From Ramlibacter paludis (GTDB lineage: Bacteria > Pseudomonadota > Gammaproteobacteria > Burkholderiales > Burkholderiaceae_C), in assembly GCF_022012305.1 (NCBI RefSeq), contig NZ_JAKLTM010000003.1, forward strand, positions 496,001-560,000: a DNA stretch of 64,000 nucleotides. The letters run 5' to 3'. The position numbers and the translations under genes were made by a program. Positions 28,452 through 36,510 of the stretch are shown piece after piece (position 1 is the stretch's first letter; every line of letters begins with the position of its first letter). Below the pieces are notes generated by a model. That model ran no database searches. It was given only the letters and a program-made list of their open reading frames with translations, and had not been told where the DNA came from.

Positions 28452-29879
28452 CTAGCGGCCGCGACCGCCGCCGCCCCTGCCGCCGCCGCGCGGGCCGCCG
28501 CGGCCACCACCGCCGCCGCCACCCCCGCCGCCACCGCTGGGCCCGGGGCCGCGGCGCTGGCGATTGAAGCTGTCGTGGCCGATGTAGCCCAGCGATGTCT
28601 TCATGGGATCGGGCTGGTTGCCGCCCGGGGCGCGATCGCCGCCACCTCCGCCGCCACCGCCACCGCCCTTGTTGCGGCGGCCCTGGCCCTGCCCTTGCCC
28701 CTGGCCCTGGTTGGGAAAACCGCCGCGGTCGCGCGGCGCCGGCCCGCCCTGCGGACGCGGGCCGTCGCCCCGCGTGTTGCCGCGGCGCTTGTTGCGTCCG
28801 CCGCCGCGCCCTGGCTCGCCCTCGCCGCGCGGCTGCTGCGGCCGCGCCAGCCCGGGCGCGCCCACCGCATGGGTCAGCGCGCCGATGTCGCGCTCGTCCA
28901 GTTCCATGAAGGCGCCGCGCTTGAGGCCGCGCGGCAGCACCATGGCGCCGTAGCGGATGCGGATGAGGCGGCTGACCGCATGGCCCACCGCCTCGAACAG
29001 CCGGCGCACCTCGCGGTGCCGGCCTTCGTTGATGGTGACGCGGTACCAGACGTTGGAGCCCTCGCCGCCGCCCTCTTCGATCGATCCGAACTGGCCCTGG
29101 CCGTCGTCCAGCTGGACCCCATCGAGCAGCTTCTGGCGCTCTTCGGCGTTCAGCGCGCCCAGCACGCGCACGGCATATTCACGCTCCAGGCCGAAGCGCG
29201 GATGCATGAGCCGGTTGGCCAGTTCGCCGGAGTTGGTGAACAGCAGCAGGCCTTCGGTGTTCAGGTCGAGGCGCCCGACCGACTGCCACTTGCCCTGCGG
29301 CAGCTTGGGCAGCTTGCGGAACACCGTGGGCCGGTTCTGCGGGTCGTCGTGCGTGACGACCTCGCCCACGGGCTTGTGGTACGCGATGACGCGCGCCGGC
29401 GGCGGCGCGATGCGCACGCGGATCGGCTTGCCGTTGACCTTGATCGAATCGCCGAACTGGATCCGCTGGCCGATGTGGGCGGGCTCGTTGTTGACCGAGA
29501 TCCGCCCTTCCATGATCAGCTGCTCCATCTCGAGCCGCGAACCGAGGCCGGCCTGGGCCAGCACCTTGTGCAGCTTGGGCGAATCGGCCTGCGGCGACAG
29601 CACGCGCTTGGCGAGGCCGGCCTCGGGCGCCTCTTCGGCGGCGTCGAACTGGCCGCTGACGACGTCCTCGAAGCGCACGGGCGGGGCCGGCGGCGGGGCC
29701 GCGACGCGCTCGCGGCGGGGGCCGCGTCCGGGCGCGCCGGAGGGCTCGTCGTCGCCCTCGTCCGCATCATCGTCGCCCAGGTCCTCGTCGGCGTCCGGCA
29801 GCTGCTGCGCGCGCGGGTCCTGTTCGTCCCCGGCGGGTTCTTCGGGAGGGCGGCGCGCGCCGTCGGTGGAGTCGTTCAT
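28452..29879 (-). CDS. rluB: 23S rRNA pseudouridine-2605 synthase RluB with Gly/Arg-rich tail
   Basis: A 475-residue RsuA-family enzyme. After an acidic N-terminus (about 1-90), an S4 RNA-binding domain ([20 protein letters not shown]) and the catalytic domain with [20 protein letters not shown] (catalytic Asp) and [15 protein letters not shown] follow. From about residue 350 the protein is a long Gly/Arg/Gln low-complexity tail with runs of ten or more Gly, much longer than in Escherichia coli RluB. Tails like this bind RNA non-specifically or mediate condensation; this is inference. It follows scpB by 3 bases. Confidence 0.93.
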   Translation of the reverse strand: MNDSTDGARRPPEEPAGDEQDPRAQQLPDADEDLGDDDADEGDDEPSGAPGRGPRRERVAAPPPAPPVRFEDVVSGQFDAAEEAPEAGLAKRVLSPQADSPKLHKVLAQAGLGSRLEMEQLIMEGRISVNNEPAHIGQRIQFGDSIKVNGKPIRVRIAPPPARVIAYHKPVGEVVTHDDPQNRPTVFRKLPKLPQGKWQSVGRLDLNTEGLLLFTNSGELANRLMHPRFGLEREYAVRVLGALNAEERQKLLDGVQLDDGQGQFGSIEEGGGEGSNVWYRVTINEGRHREVRRLFEAVGHAVSRLIRIRYGAMVLPRGLKRGAFMELDERDIGALTHAVGAPGLARPQQPRGEGEPGRGGGRNKRRGNTRGDGPRPQGGPAPRDRGGFPNQGQGQGQGQGRRNKGGGGGGGGGGDRAPGGNQPDPMKTSLGYIGHDSFNRQRRGPGPSGGGGGGGGGGGRGGPRGGGRGGGGRGR

Positions 29880-29882
29880 GCT

Positions 29883-30659
29883 TCAGGTCTCGACGGCTTG
29901 CGCCGCATCTTCGTCGTCGCCGCCATCCGGAGCGGAAGCGTTGGACGGCTGGGGCTGGGCTTCATCGTTGGCGGCCGGGCCGTGATCTTCGGGTGCAGGC
30001 TCTTCGGGTGCGGCCTCTGCGGCCACAGGCTCTTCCGCCGGCGCCTCCAGCGGGAGCTCGCCGGTGGTGTCGCCGCCGCCGGCCATGGGCAGCGCCGGCT
30101 GGGCGGCCATGCTTTCTTCGAGCGCGCTGAACACTTCGGCCTGCTGGGCCGGATTGGTCAGTTCGGGCAGCTGGTCGAGCGAGGCGATGCCCAGGTCGTC
30201 CAGGAACTGGCGCGTGGTGGCGTACAGCCCGGGGCGGCCCACGGCCTCGCGGTGGCCGATCACCTCGACCCAGCCGCGGTCCTCGAGCTGCTTGAGGATC
30301 TGCGTGTTGATGGTGACGCCGCGGATGTCTTCCATGTCGCCGCGCGTCACCGGCTGGCGATACGCGATGATGGCCAGCGTCTCGAGCGCGGCGCGGCTGT
30401 AGCGCGGCGGCTTCTCGGGATGCAGGCGGTCGAGGTATTCGCGCATCTCGGGCCGGCTCTGGAAGCGCCAGCCGCTCGCCACGCACACCAGTTCCACCCC
30501 GCGCTGGGACCACTCGTCCTGGAGCTGGCCCAGCAGGTCCTTGATGGTGTCCGTGCCGAGTTCGTCGTTGAAGAGCACCCGCAGCTCGCGCACTTGCAAG
30601 GGCTGCTGCGTGCAGATCAGCGCGGTTTCGAGGACGCGCCGGGCATCCGCCGTATTCAT
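29883..30659 (-). CDS. scpB: Segregation and condensation protein B
   Basis: A 258-residue kleisin partner of the SMC complex. Two winged-helix domains span about residues 5-165 ([20 protein letters not shown] and [17 protein letters not shown] are the most typical segments). The last 80 residues are acidic and Pro/Ala-rich and look disordered. scpB next to an rsuA/rluB gene is a conserved pairing. ScpA and Smc are not in the window. Confidence 0.95.
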   Translation of the reverse strand: MNTADARRVLETALICTQQPLQVRELRVLFNDELGTDTIKDLLGQLQDEWSQRGVELVCVASGWRFQSRPEMREYLDRLHPEKPPRYSRAALETLAIIAYRQPVTRGDMEDIRGVTINTQILKQLEDRGWVEVIGHREAVGRPGLYATTRQFLDDLGIASLDQLPELTNPAQQAEVFSALEESMAAQPALPMAGGGDTTGELPLEAPAEEPVAAEAAPEEPAPEDHGPAANDEAQPQPSNASAPDGGDDEDAAQAVET

Positions 30660-30716
30660 GGTCTTGTGTTGGAGGCGCCTTGGTGGCGCTGCTTGGGTCG
30701 GGGCTGGGCGCGCCGA

Positions 30717-31742
30717 TCAGGGCGCCGCTGCGGGCTGGCCAGGAAGCCAGGCCGCTTCATTGTAACGCAGCCCCCAGGCGGACCACGCCTGCCGCAAGTC
30801 CTCGGGCAGCGGGGCGTGGAAGGCCAGCGGCGCGCCGGTCACGGGGTGGGCCAGCGCCAGTTGGAAGGCATGCAGCGCCTGCCGCTGCAGTCCGGCGGCC
30901 GGCGCCCCGCCGTAGGTCGGGTCGGCCACCAGCGGATGGCCGATGTGCGCGAGGTGCACGCGGATCTGGTGGGTGCGGCCCGTCTCCAGCGTACAGCGGA
31001 CCGCGCAGCCCTGGGCGCAGTTCTCCAGCAATTCGGCGACGGTCGCCGCCGGCTTGCCCGGATGGTGGGAGTCGACGACGGCCATGCGCAGCCGGTTGCG
31101 CGGGTCGCGGCCGATGTGCGCGTCGATGCGGCGGCGCGCCGCGCCTTCCCAGGGCCGGTGCGCCAGCGCGAGGTACTGGCGCGTGACCTCGCGCGCCGCG
31201 ATCATCGCCACCAGCCGGTCCATCGCGGTGCGGGTGCGCGCCACCAGCATCAGGCCGCTGGTGTCCTTGTCGAGGCGGTGCACGATGCCGGCGCGCGGCA
31301 GCGAGCGGGCCGCGACGTCGCGCCCCAGCAGCGCGTTGAGCAGCGTGCCGCTCCAGTTGCCGGGCGCCGGATGCACGACCAGGCCCGCGGGCTTGGCGAT
31401 CACCAGCAGGTGCTCGTCCTCGTGCACCACCTGCAACGGGATGTCCTCCGGCAGGAAGGCCTGGCTCTGCGGCGTGGGGCGCAGCTCGATGCTGCCGGCG
31501 TCGCCCGCCCGCACCTTGTGCGAGGCTTTGGTGGCCGTGGCGCCTTCGAGCCTGACCGCGCCCGCGTCGAGCAGCTGCACCAGGTAGCTGCGGGAAAATT
31601 CCGGCACCAGCAAGGCGAGCGCGCGGTCCAGCCGCTGCCCGTGCAGGCCGGGGGGAACGGTGAACGGACGGGTTTCCGCCTCGGCGCCGGGCTCGGCATC
31701 GAGTTCGTCGTGGGCGGGATCCTGGGGGTCGGTCGATATAAT
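30717..31742 (-). CDS. rluD: 23S rRNA pseudouridine synthase RluD (non-standard start)
   Basis: This RluA/RluD-family enzyme isomerises U1911, U1915 and U1917. The catalytic motif is GIVHRLDKDTSGLMLVART (Asp), and LETGRTHQIRVHLAHIGHP is conserved. The family S4 domain begins with VPPGLHGQRLDRAL, which lies at about 31658-31617, upstream of the first in-frame ATG/GTG/TTG (TTG 31613). In-frame codons are open to a TAG at 31752-31754, with ATT (31742-31740) and ATA just after it and some CTG codons, but no standard start. I place the start at ATT 31742 by family extent (341 residues). TTG 31613 would give 298 residues with a broken S4 domain. Confidence 0.85.
   Translation of the reverse strand: MISTDPQDPAHDELDAEPGAEAETRPFTVPPGLHGQRLDRALALLVPEFSRSYLVQLLDAGAVRLEGATATKASHKVRAGDAGSIELRPTPQSQAFLPEDIPLQVVHEDEHLLVIAKPAGLVVHPAPGNWSGTLLNALLGRDVAARSLPRAGIVHRLDKDTSGLMLVARTRTAMDRLVAMIAAREVTRQYLALAHRPWEGAARRRIDAHIGRDPRNRLRMAVVDSHHPGKPAATVAELLENCAQGCAVRCTLETGRTHQIRVHLAHIGHPLVADPTYGGAPAAGLQRQALHAFQLALAHPVTGAPLAFHAPLPEDLRQAWSAWGLRYNEAAWLPGQPAAAP
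31737..31742 (+). promoter_or_regulatory. Consensus -10 box upstream of bamD
   Basis: A perfect TATAAT lies 29 bases before the bamD GTG start. No convincing -35 hexamer is present at 16-18 bases upstream. The box overlaps the presumed 5' end of rluD on the other strand. Confidence 0.4.
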
Positions 31743-31771
31743 GGTTCGGCCCTATCAGAAGAGAGTTGCGC

Positions 31772-32572
31772 GTGCTTGTTCCAGCCAAATTATCGATGGT
31801 CCCCGCCCTCCTCGCGCTTGCCGTGCTGGCCGGCTGCGCCAGCAAGGAAGCCGACCGGACCGAGAACTGGAGCGCCAACAAGCTCTACGCCGAGGCCAAG
31901 GACGAAATGAACGCGGGCGCCTACGACAAGGCGATCCCGCTGTACGAGAAGCTGGAAGGCCGCGCCGCCGGCACGCCGCTGGCGCAGCAGGCCCAGCTGG
32001 AACGCGCCTACGCGCAGTACAAGGCCAACGACGCCGCCCAGGCCCAGGCCACGCTGGACCGCTTCATGAAGCTGCACCCGGCCAGCCCCGCGTACGACTA
32101 CGCGCTGTACCTCAAGGGCATCACCAACTTCAACGACAACCTCGGCACGCTGAACTTCGTGGCGCGCCAGGACCTGTCGGAGCGGGACCAGAAGGCGGCC
32201 AAGGAGTCCTTCGAGGCCTTCAAGGAACTGGTGACGCGCTTCCCCGAGTCGCGCTACACGCCCGATGCGCGCTCGCGCATGCAGTACATCGTCAACTCGC
32301 TGGCGCAGTACGAAGTGCACGTGGCGCGCTACTACTACGGCCGCGGCGCCTACGTGGCCGCGATCAACCGCGCCCAGGCGGCCCTGGCCGACTACCGCGA
32401 CGTGCCGGCGCTGGAAGAGGCGCTGTTCATCCTGATGAAGTCCTACGACGCGCTGGGCATGACGCAGCTGCGCGACGACGCCAAGCGGGTGCTGGAGAAG
32501 AACTATCCGGCCGGCGAGTACGTCACCAAGGGCCGCCGCACGGCGAGCGACCCGTGGTGGAAGATCTGGTAG
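31772..32572 (+). CDS. bamD: Outer membrane assembly lipoprotein BamD (ComL)
   Basis: A 266-residue essential BAM lipoprotein. GTG 31772 has GAGAG 6 bases upstream and gives MLVPAKLSMVPALLALAVLA ending in lipobox AGC; TTG 31766 and ATG 31796 are alternatives. Five TPR-like repeats follow (NKLYAEAKDEMNAGAYDKAI, LDRFMKLHPASPAYDYALYL, VARYYYGRGAYVAAINRAQA). It is divergent from rluD, the standard arrangement. An intrinsic terminator at 32617 ends the transcript. Confidence 0.96.
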   Translation: MLVPAKLSMVPALLALAVLAGCASKEADRTENWSANKLYAEAKDEMNAGAYDKAIPLYEKLEGRAAGTPLAQQAQLERAYAQYKANDAAQAQATLDRFMKLHPASPAYDYALYLKGITNFNDNLGTLNFVARQDLSERDQKAAKESFEAFKELVTRFPESRYTPDARSRMQYIVNSLAQYEVHVARYYYGRGAYVAAINRAQAALADYRDVPALEEALFILMKSYDALGMTQLRDDAKRVLEKNYPAGEYVTKGRRTASDPWWKIW

Positions 32573-32578
32573 CTCCCC

Positions 32579-32605
32579 GTCATTCCCGCGCAGGCGGGAA
32601 TCCAG
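32579..32605. repeat. GTCAT...ATCCAG hairpin repeat, copy 1
   Basis: A 27-base unit beginning GTC, with ATTCCCGC and GCGGGAAT arms around a GCAG loop, and ending CCAG. It starts 6 bases after the bamD stop. An inverted relative is at 32652-32678, and more are at 39.1 and 40.4 kb. It belongs to a REP-like type common in intergenic DNA of Burkholderiales. Confidence 0.75.
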
Positions 32606-32616
32606 AGCCTTGAAGA

Positions 32617-32645
32617 GTGCCCGCGCCGCGGGCACTTTGTTTTTG
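32617..32645 (+). terminator. Rho-independent terminator of bamD
   Basis: GTGCCCGC (32617-32624) and GCGGGCAC (32628-32635) form a perfect 8-bp stem with a GCC loop, followed by TTTGTTTTTG. This is the best intrinsic terminator in the window. It lies between two inverted REP-like copies. Confidence 0.85.
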
Positions 32646-32651
32646 GAAGCG

Positions 32652-32678
32652 CTGGATCCCCGCCTGCGCGGGGATGAC
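32652..32678. repeat. GTCAT...ATCCAG hairpin repeat, copy 2 (inverted)
   Basis: CTGG followed by ATCCCCGC and GCGGGGAT arms around CTGC, ending GAC; the reverse complement of the copy-1 type, with the stem bases changed on both sides so that pairing is kept. It ends 12 bases before the convergent helicase stop. Confidence 0.75.
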
Positions 32679-32690
32679 GGTCGGCGGCCC

Positions 32691-34751
32691 TCAGCGCTCG
32701 AACGACTTCAGCGCTTCCTCGAAGTCTTCTTCGCTCTCCAGCCGCCGCATCGGCGGCAGCGCGGCCAGCAGCCGCCGGCCATAGGCCATGGTCGCGAGCC
32801 GCGTGTCGCACACCACCAGCAGGCCGCGGTCCGTCTCGCGGCGAATGAGGCGGCCGGCGCCCTGCTTCAAGGCCACCGCGGCCTCCGGCACCGAATAGTC
32901 GTTGAAAGGGCTGCGCCCCTGCAGCTCCAGCCGCTGGCTGCGCGCTTCCACCAGCGGGTCGCCCGGTGGCGGAAACGGCAGCTTGTCGATGATCACCAGC
33001 TCCAGCGCGTCGCCCGGCACGTCGATGCCTTCCCAGAACGAAGCCGACGCCACCAGCACGCAGCCTGGACGTCCATCTGCCGCGCCCTCGCGGAAGCGCT
33101 CGATCAGCCGCCGCTTCGGCCACTGGCCCTGCACCAGCACTTCGAGCTCCATGCCGCCGGCAAAGCGCGCCTGCAGCTGCTCGCCGATGGCGCGCAGCGC
33201 GCGCAGCGTCGTCGTCAGCACCATGGTGCGGCCGCCCAGGCGCCGCGCGGCCTGCTGCGCCAGCAATGCGACGGCGGCGCTGTGCCCCGGGTCGTTCGGC
33301 TTGGGCATGCGGCGCGGCACGTAGAGCGCAGCCTGCGCCGGATAGTCGAATGGGCTCGCGACCTTGAGGATGTCCGCGCTGCCGAGGCCGCAGGGCTCGG
33401 TGAACCAGCTCAGGCGGCTGTCGTCGCCCAGCGTCGCCGAGGTGAAGATCCAGCTGCGGCGATGGGCGGCTTCGTCCTCGCTGCCGGACTTGAGCAGCTT
33501 CTGCTGCACCGCTTCGGCGATGTCCAGCGGCGACTCCACCAGGCGCAGCGCGTTGCCCACATCGACCCAGCGCACGCAACCCAGGGCCGCTTCGGCGCCG
33601 AAGGAATGCAGCGCCGATGCGAGCTTCAGCGCGCGCTCGTGCAGGCGCACGAAGTCCGGCGCGATTTCACTGACCGTGGCGAGCCCTTCGGCCGCCTTGT
33701 CGAGGGCGCCCTCGAGCTGCTCCAGGGCATCGGTCCAATGGCCTTCGAGCACGCCTTCCGGCGCGATCTCCGTCCAGCGCAGCCGGCTGCCCGGAGGCGC
33801 ACGGCCCACCACCAGCCGCAGGTCGCGCGCGGCACGTTCGACGTTGCCCGCGAGCATCTGCCAGTCGACCAGGCCGCGGGCCAGCTGCAAGCCGGCGCCC
33901 AGCAGGTCGCGCGCGAAGTCCAGCACCTGGTGCGTGCCGACCTGCTTGCCGAGGAACTGCACGCCGGTTTCATTGAGCTGGTGCGCCTCGTCGAACACCA
34001 CGACGCGTACCGTGGGCAGCAGTTCCGCCATGCCGGACTCGCGCACCGCGAGGTCGGCGAAGAACAGGTGGTGGTTGATCACGACCACGTCGGCCGCCAG
34101 CGCATTGCGGCGCGCCGCATTGACGTGGCAGGCGTGGAACTTGGGGCACTCGGAGCCCAGGCAGTTGTCGCGCGTGGAGGTGATCAGCGGGATCAAGGGC
34201 GAACGCTCGTCCAGCCCCGGCATCTCCGCGAGGTCGCCGGTGCGCGTGGTGCGCGCCCAGTCTTCCACCTTGGCCAGGGTGCGCAGCGCGGTGCGATCGG
34301 GCAGCGAGGTGTCCTGGCGCGCCAGGTCCAGGCGATGCGGGCAGAGGTAGCTGCCACGGCCCTTCAACAGCGCCATCTTCACCGGCAGCCCCAGCGCCTG
34401 CGCGAGGCGCGGCAGGTCGCGGCCGAACAGCTGGTCCTGCAGGGTCTTGGTGGCGGTGGAGAGCAGCACGCGCTCGCCGCTCAGGAGGGCGGGCACGAGA
34501 TAGGAGAAAGTCTTGCCGACACCGGTGCCCGCTTCGACCACCAGCGCCCCGCCCTCTTCGATGGTGCGCGCGACGGCCAGCGCCATCTCGGTCTGGCCGT
34601 GGCGGGGGCGGAAGGCTTCGGCGGCGCGCGAGAGCACGCCCCCCGGCACGAAGGCTTCGCGCGCGAGGTCGACGAGGCGTCCGGGGACCAACGGCTCGGG
34701 CACGCCCGGGTCGGCGTCGCTTCCGGGCCACGCCACTGCGGACTCGGTCAT
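32691..34751 (-). CDS. DinG/YoaA-type ATP-dependent DNA helicase with Fe-S cluster
   Basis: A 686-residue superfamily 2 helicase of the XPD class, acting 5' to 3' on damaged or R-loop DNA. Walker A is EAGTGVGKTFSY (about 73-84), the four presumed Fe-S cysteines are Cys137, Cys197, Cys202 and Cys208, the DEAH box is at 254-257 (VVVFDEAHQL), and motif VI is QGAGRLIRRETDRG. Length and cysteine spacing resemble YoaA rather than the larger DinG. The ATG overlaps the stop of the small gene upstream (ATGA). Confidence 0.92.
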   Translation of the reverse strand: MTESAVAWPGSDADPGVPEPLVPGRLVDLAREAFVPGGVLSRAAEAFRPRHGQTEMALAVARTIEEGGALVVEAGTGVGKTFSYLVPALLSGERVLLSTATKTLQDQLFGRDLPRLAQALGLPVKMALLKGRGSYLCPHRLDLARQDTSLPDRTALRTLAKVEDWARTTRTGDLAEMPGLDERSPLIPLITSTRDNCLGSECPKFHACHVNAARRNALAADVVVINHHLFFADLAVRESGMAELLPTVRVVVFDEAHQLNETGVQFLGKQVGTHQVLDFARDLLGAGLQLARGLVDWQMLAGNVERAARDLRLVVGRAPPGSRLRWTEIAPEGVLEGHWTDALEQLEGALDKAAEGLATVSEIAPDFVRLHERALKLASALHSFGAEAALGCVRWVDVGNALRLVESPLDIAEAVQQKLLKSGSEDEAAHRRSWIFTSATLGDDSRLSWFTEPCGLGSADILKVASPFDYPAQAALYVPRRMPKPNDPGHSAAVALLAQQAARRLGGRTMVLTTTLRALRAIGEQLQARFAGGMELEVLVQGQWPKRRLIERFREGAADGRPGCVLVASASFWEGIDVPGDALELVIIDKLPFPPPGDPLVEARSQRLELQGRSPFNDYSVPEAAVALKQGAGRLIRRETDRGLLVVCDTRLATMAYGRRLLAALPPMRRLESEEDFEEALKSFER

Positions 34752-34954
34752 CAGGCGGGTTCTTTGGGATCGAGCGCGAGTTCCAGCCGCGCGATTTCGT
34801 CACGCAGCGCCAGCCGGCGCTTCTTCAGGCGACGCATCATCAGTTCGTCGGTGGGGCTTTGCTCGCTGGTGCGGTCGATCAGGGCGTCGAGGTCGGCATG
34901 CTCCATGCGCAGCTCGATCAGGCGCCGCTCGGGGGAATGCAGGTTGGAGTCCAA
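34751..34954 (-). CDS. YdcH/DUF465 family small coiled-coil protein
   Basis: A 67-residue charged helical protein (LIELRMEHADLDALIDRT, then LMMRRLKKRRLALRDEIARL), matching the DUF465/YdcH pattern: one long antiparallel helical hairpin. The function is unknown. It is coupled to the helicase gene by an ATGA overlap and is divergent from the PP2C gene. Confidence 0.85.
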   Translation of the reverse strand: MDSNLHSPERRLIELRMEHADLDALIDRTSEQSPTDELMMRRLKKRRLALRDEIARLELALDPKEPA

Positions 34955-35051
34955 GGTAACAGGCGTGCGCCGCGGCGGGATCGTTCGATAATACGTCTTT
35001 CGCAGGCATTTTTCGAGCGGACGCCAGTGCGGAAGCCCCTACACTCCGCCC

Positions 35052-35816
35052 ATGACCAGCAAAGGCTACCGTCTCACCGCCTCCACCGGCATCCACAAGG
35101 GTGACCGCGAATACCAGCAGGACCAGATCGCGCTGATCTCGCATCCGCGCCTGAACGGCTGCCTCCTCGGCGTGGTGGCCGACGGCATGGGCGGGCGCAG
35201 CGGCGGCCGCAAGGCGAGCGACCAGGTCATGATGACGTGCAAGCAGCTGTTCGAGCGCTATTCGCCGGACCACGACGACGCGCCGGCCGTGCTGAAGCAG
35301 ATGGTGCAGGAGTCGCACCTCGTCATCAAGCTCACGGCGATCTCCTCGGAGCAGGAGCCGCACAGCACGATCGCCGCCTTCATCATCAACCCCAATGGCG
35401 AGTGCTTCTGGGTGCATGCCGGCGACTCGCGCATCTACCACTTCCACAGCAACCGCCTGGTGAAGCGCACCATGGACCACTCCTACGTGCAGACGCTGGT
35501 GGACCGCGGCGAGCTGACCGAGGAAGAAGCCAACGTGCATCCGCAGTCCAACATCCTCATGGGCTGCCTGGGCGCGGAGGAAGACCCGCCGGCCGACATC
35601 CACCACATCGCGGAACTGCGGCCCGGCGACACGCTGATGGCCTGCAGCGACGGCGTGTGGCACTACTTCAATCCGGAGGAGCTCGGATCGGTGCTGTCGT
35701 CCCTCTCCCCGCGCGAGGCGACCGAGTTCCTGATCGAGAAGGCGCGCTCGCGCGCGCATGGTGGCGGCGACAACCTGTCGCTGGTGATCGTCAAGCTGGA
35801 GCCGCTGGGGAGCTGA
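35052..35816 (+). CDS. PP2C-family serine/threonine protein phosphatase
   Basis: A 254-residue soluble Mn/Mg-dependent phosphatase. The metal-binding motifs are KGDREYQQDQIAL, GVVADGMGGRSGG, WVHAGDSRIYHF, MACSDGVWHYF and HGGGDNLSLVIVK. No kinase, FHA or type VI secretion gene lies nearby, so the partner is unknown. There is no ribosome binding site; TACACT (35040-35045) ends 6 bases before the ATG, so a leaderless message is possible. Confidence 0.93.
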   Translation: MTSKGYRLTASTGIHKGDREYQQDQIALISHPRLNGCLLGVVADGMGGRSGGRKASDQVMMTCKQLFERYSPDHDDAPAVLKQMVQESHLVIKLTAISSEQEPHSTIAAFIINPNGECFWVHAGDSRIYHFHSNRLVKRTMDHSYVQTLVDRGELTEEEANVHPQSNILMGCLGAEEDPPADIHHIAELRPGDTLMACSDGVWHYFNPEELGSVLSSLSPREATEFLIEKARSRAHGGGDNLSLVIVKLEPLGS

Positions 35817-35838
35817 GCGGGGGCGGCCCCCGCCAAGC

Positions 35839-36510
35839 TCAATTCGCCGGAACGGGCAAGGCCGAAGCCGGCGGCTTGGTGCGCTTCGCGGCGCGTTCGG
35901 CCACGGCGGCCTTGTGCGCCGCCGCTTCCTTCTGGTTGGCCTCGAACCGCGCCCGGTTCTCCGCCGCCTTGCCGGCGCCCGGTTGCGGCGCATTGAAGGC
36001 GCGCGAGGCGCGCGGCTTGCCTTGTGGCTCCACGGTGCCGGACTTGGCCGCCTTCGGCGCCGGCGCGGGATGCGCCGCCTTCTCGCCCTGTTCGGCGGCG
36101 CGTTTGGCCGCCTTCTCGTCGAAGCGCTGCTGCCGCTCCTCGGCTTCCTTCAGCGCCCGCGCGCGCCGCTCGGCGGCCTCCTGCTGGCGCTCGGCCGACT
36201 GGCGCTCTTCCAGTTCGCGGCGGCGCTGCTCGGCGCGGCGCTTGCGCTCGGCATCGTTGATCGCGAGTTCCTGCTTGCGCAGCTCCCCCAGGTCGGCGCT
36301 GCGGCTGCGCTTGGCACTGTTGACGCAGTCGTTGACCGCGAACTTCTGGCGGCAGGCGTGCTCCTCGACGCGGAAGCGCTCCTCGATGATCGCCTTCTCG
36401 CGCTTGATGCGGTCGCGCTCCTTCAACTCGTGCGCCTCCTCGTCCGAGACCTGCGCAAAGGCAGGCACGGTCGCGGCAAGCAGCAGCGCGCAGGCAAGGA
36501 AGGACTTCAT
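35839..36510 (-). CDS. Secreted or periplasmic coiled-coil protein of unknown function
   Basis: A 223-residue protein. MKSFLACALLLAATVPAFAQ is a signal peptide. The mature part is almost wholly charged helix (KERDRIKREKAIIEERFRVE, then ERKRRAEQRRRELEERQSAE), with a pair of Cys near the start (EHACRQKF, VNDCVNSAK) that may form a disulfide, and a Lys/Ala/Pro-rich end. I recognise no family function. Its ATG overlaps the zapE stop (ATGA), so it is co-expressed with a cell-division ATPase. Confidence 0.78.
   Translation of the reverse strand: MKSFLACALLLAATVPAFAQVSDEEAHELKERDRIKREKAIIEERFRVEEHACRQKFAVNDCVNSAKRSRSADLGELRKQELAINDAERKRRAEQRRRELEERQSAERQQEAAERRARALKEAEERQQRFDEKAAKRAAEQGEKAAHPAPAPKAAKSGTVEPQGKPRASRAFNAPQPGAGKAAENRARFEANQKEAAAHKAAVAERAAKRTKPPASALPVPAN

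Noticed and set aside
28455..28720. Dense short repeats that look like a CRISPR or minisatellite
   Set aside because: They are Gly and Gln codon runs in the RluB tail; no regular repeat-spacer pattern.
28440..31910. A very long plus-strand open frame (over 1100 codons) opposite rluB, scpB and rluD
   Set aside because: It is the low-stop shadow of three genes with clear families on the minus strand; its translation is Ala/Arg/His-rich without any recognisable domain.
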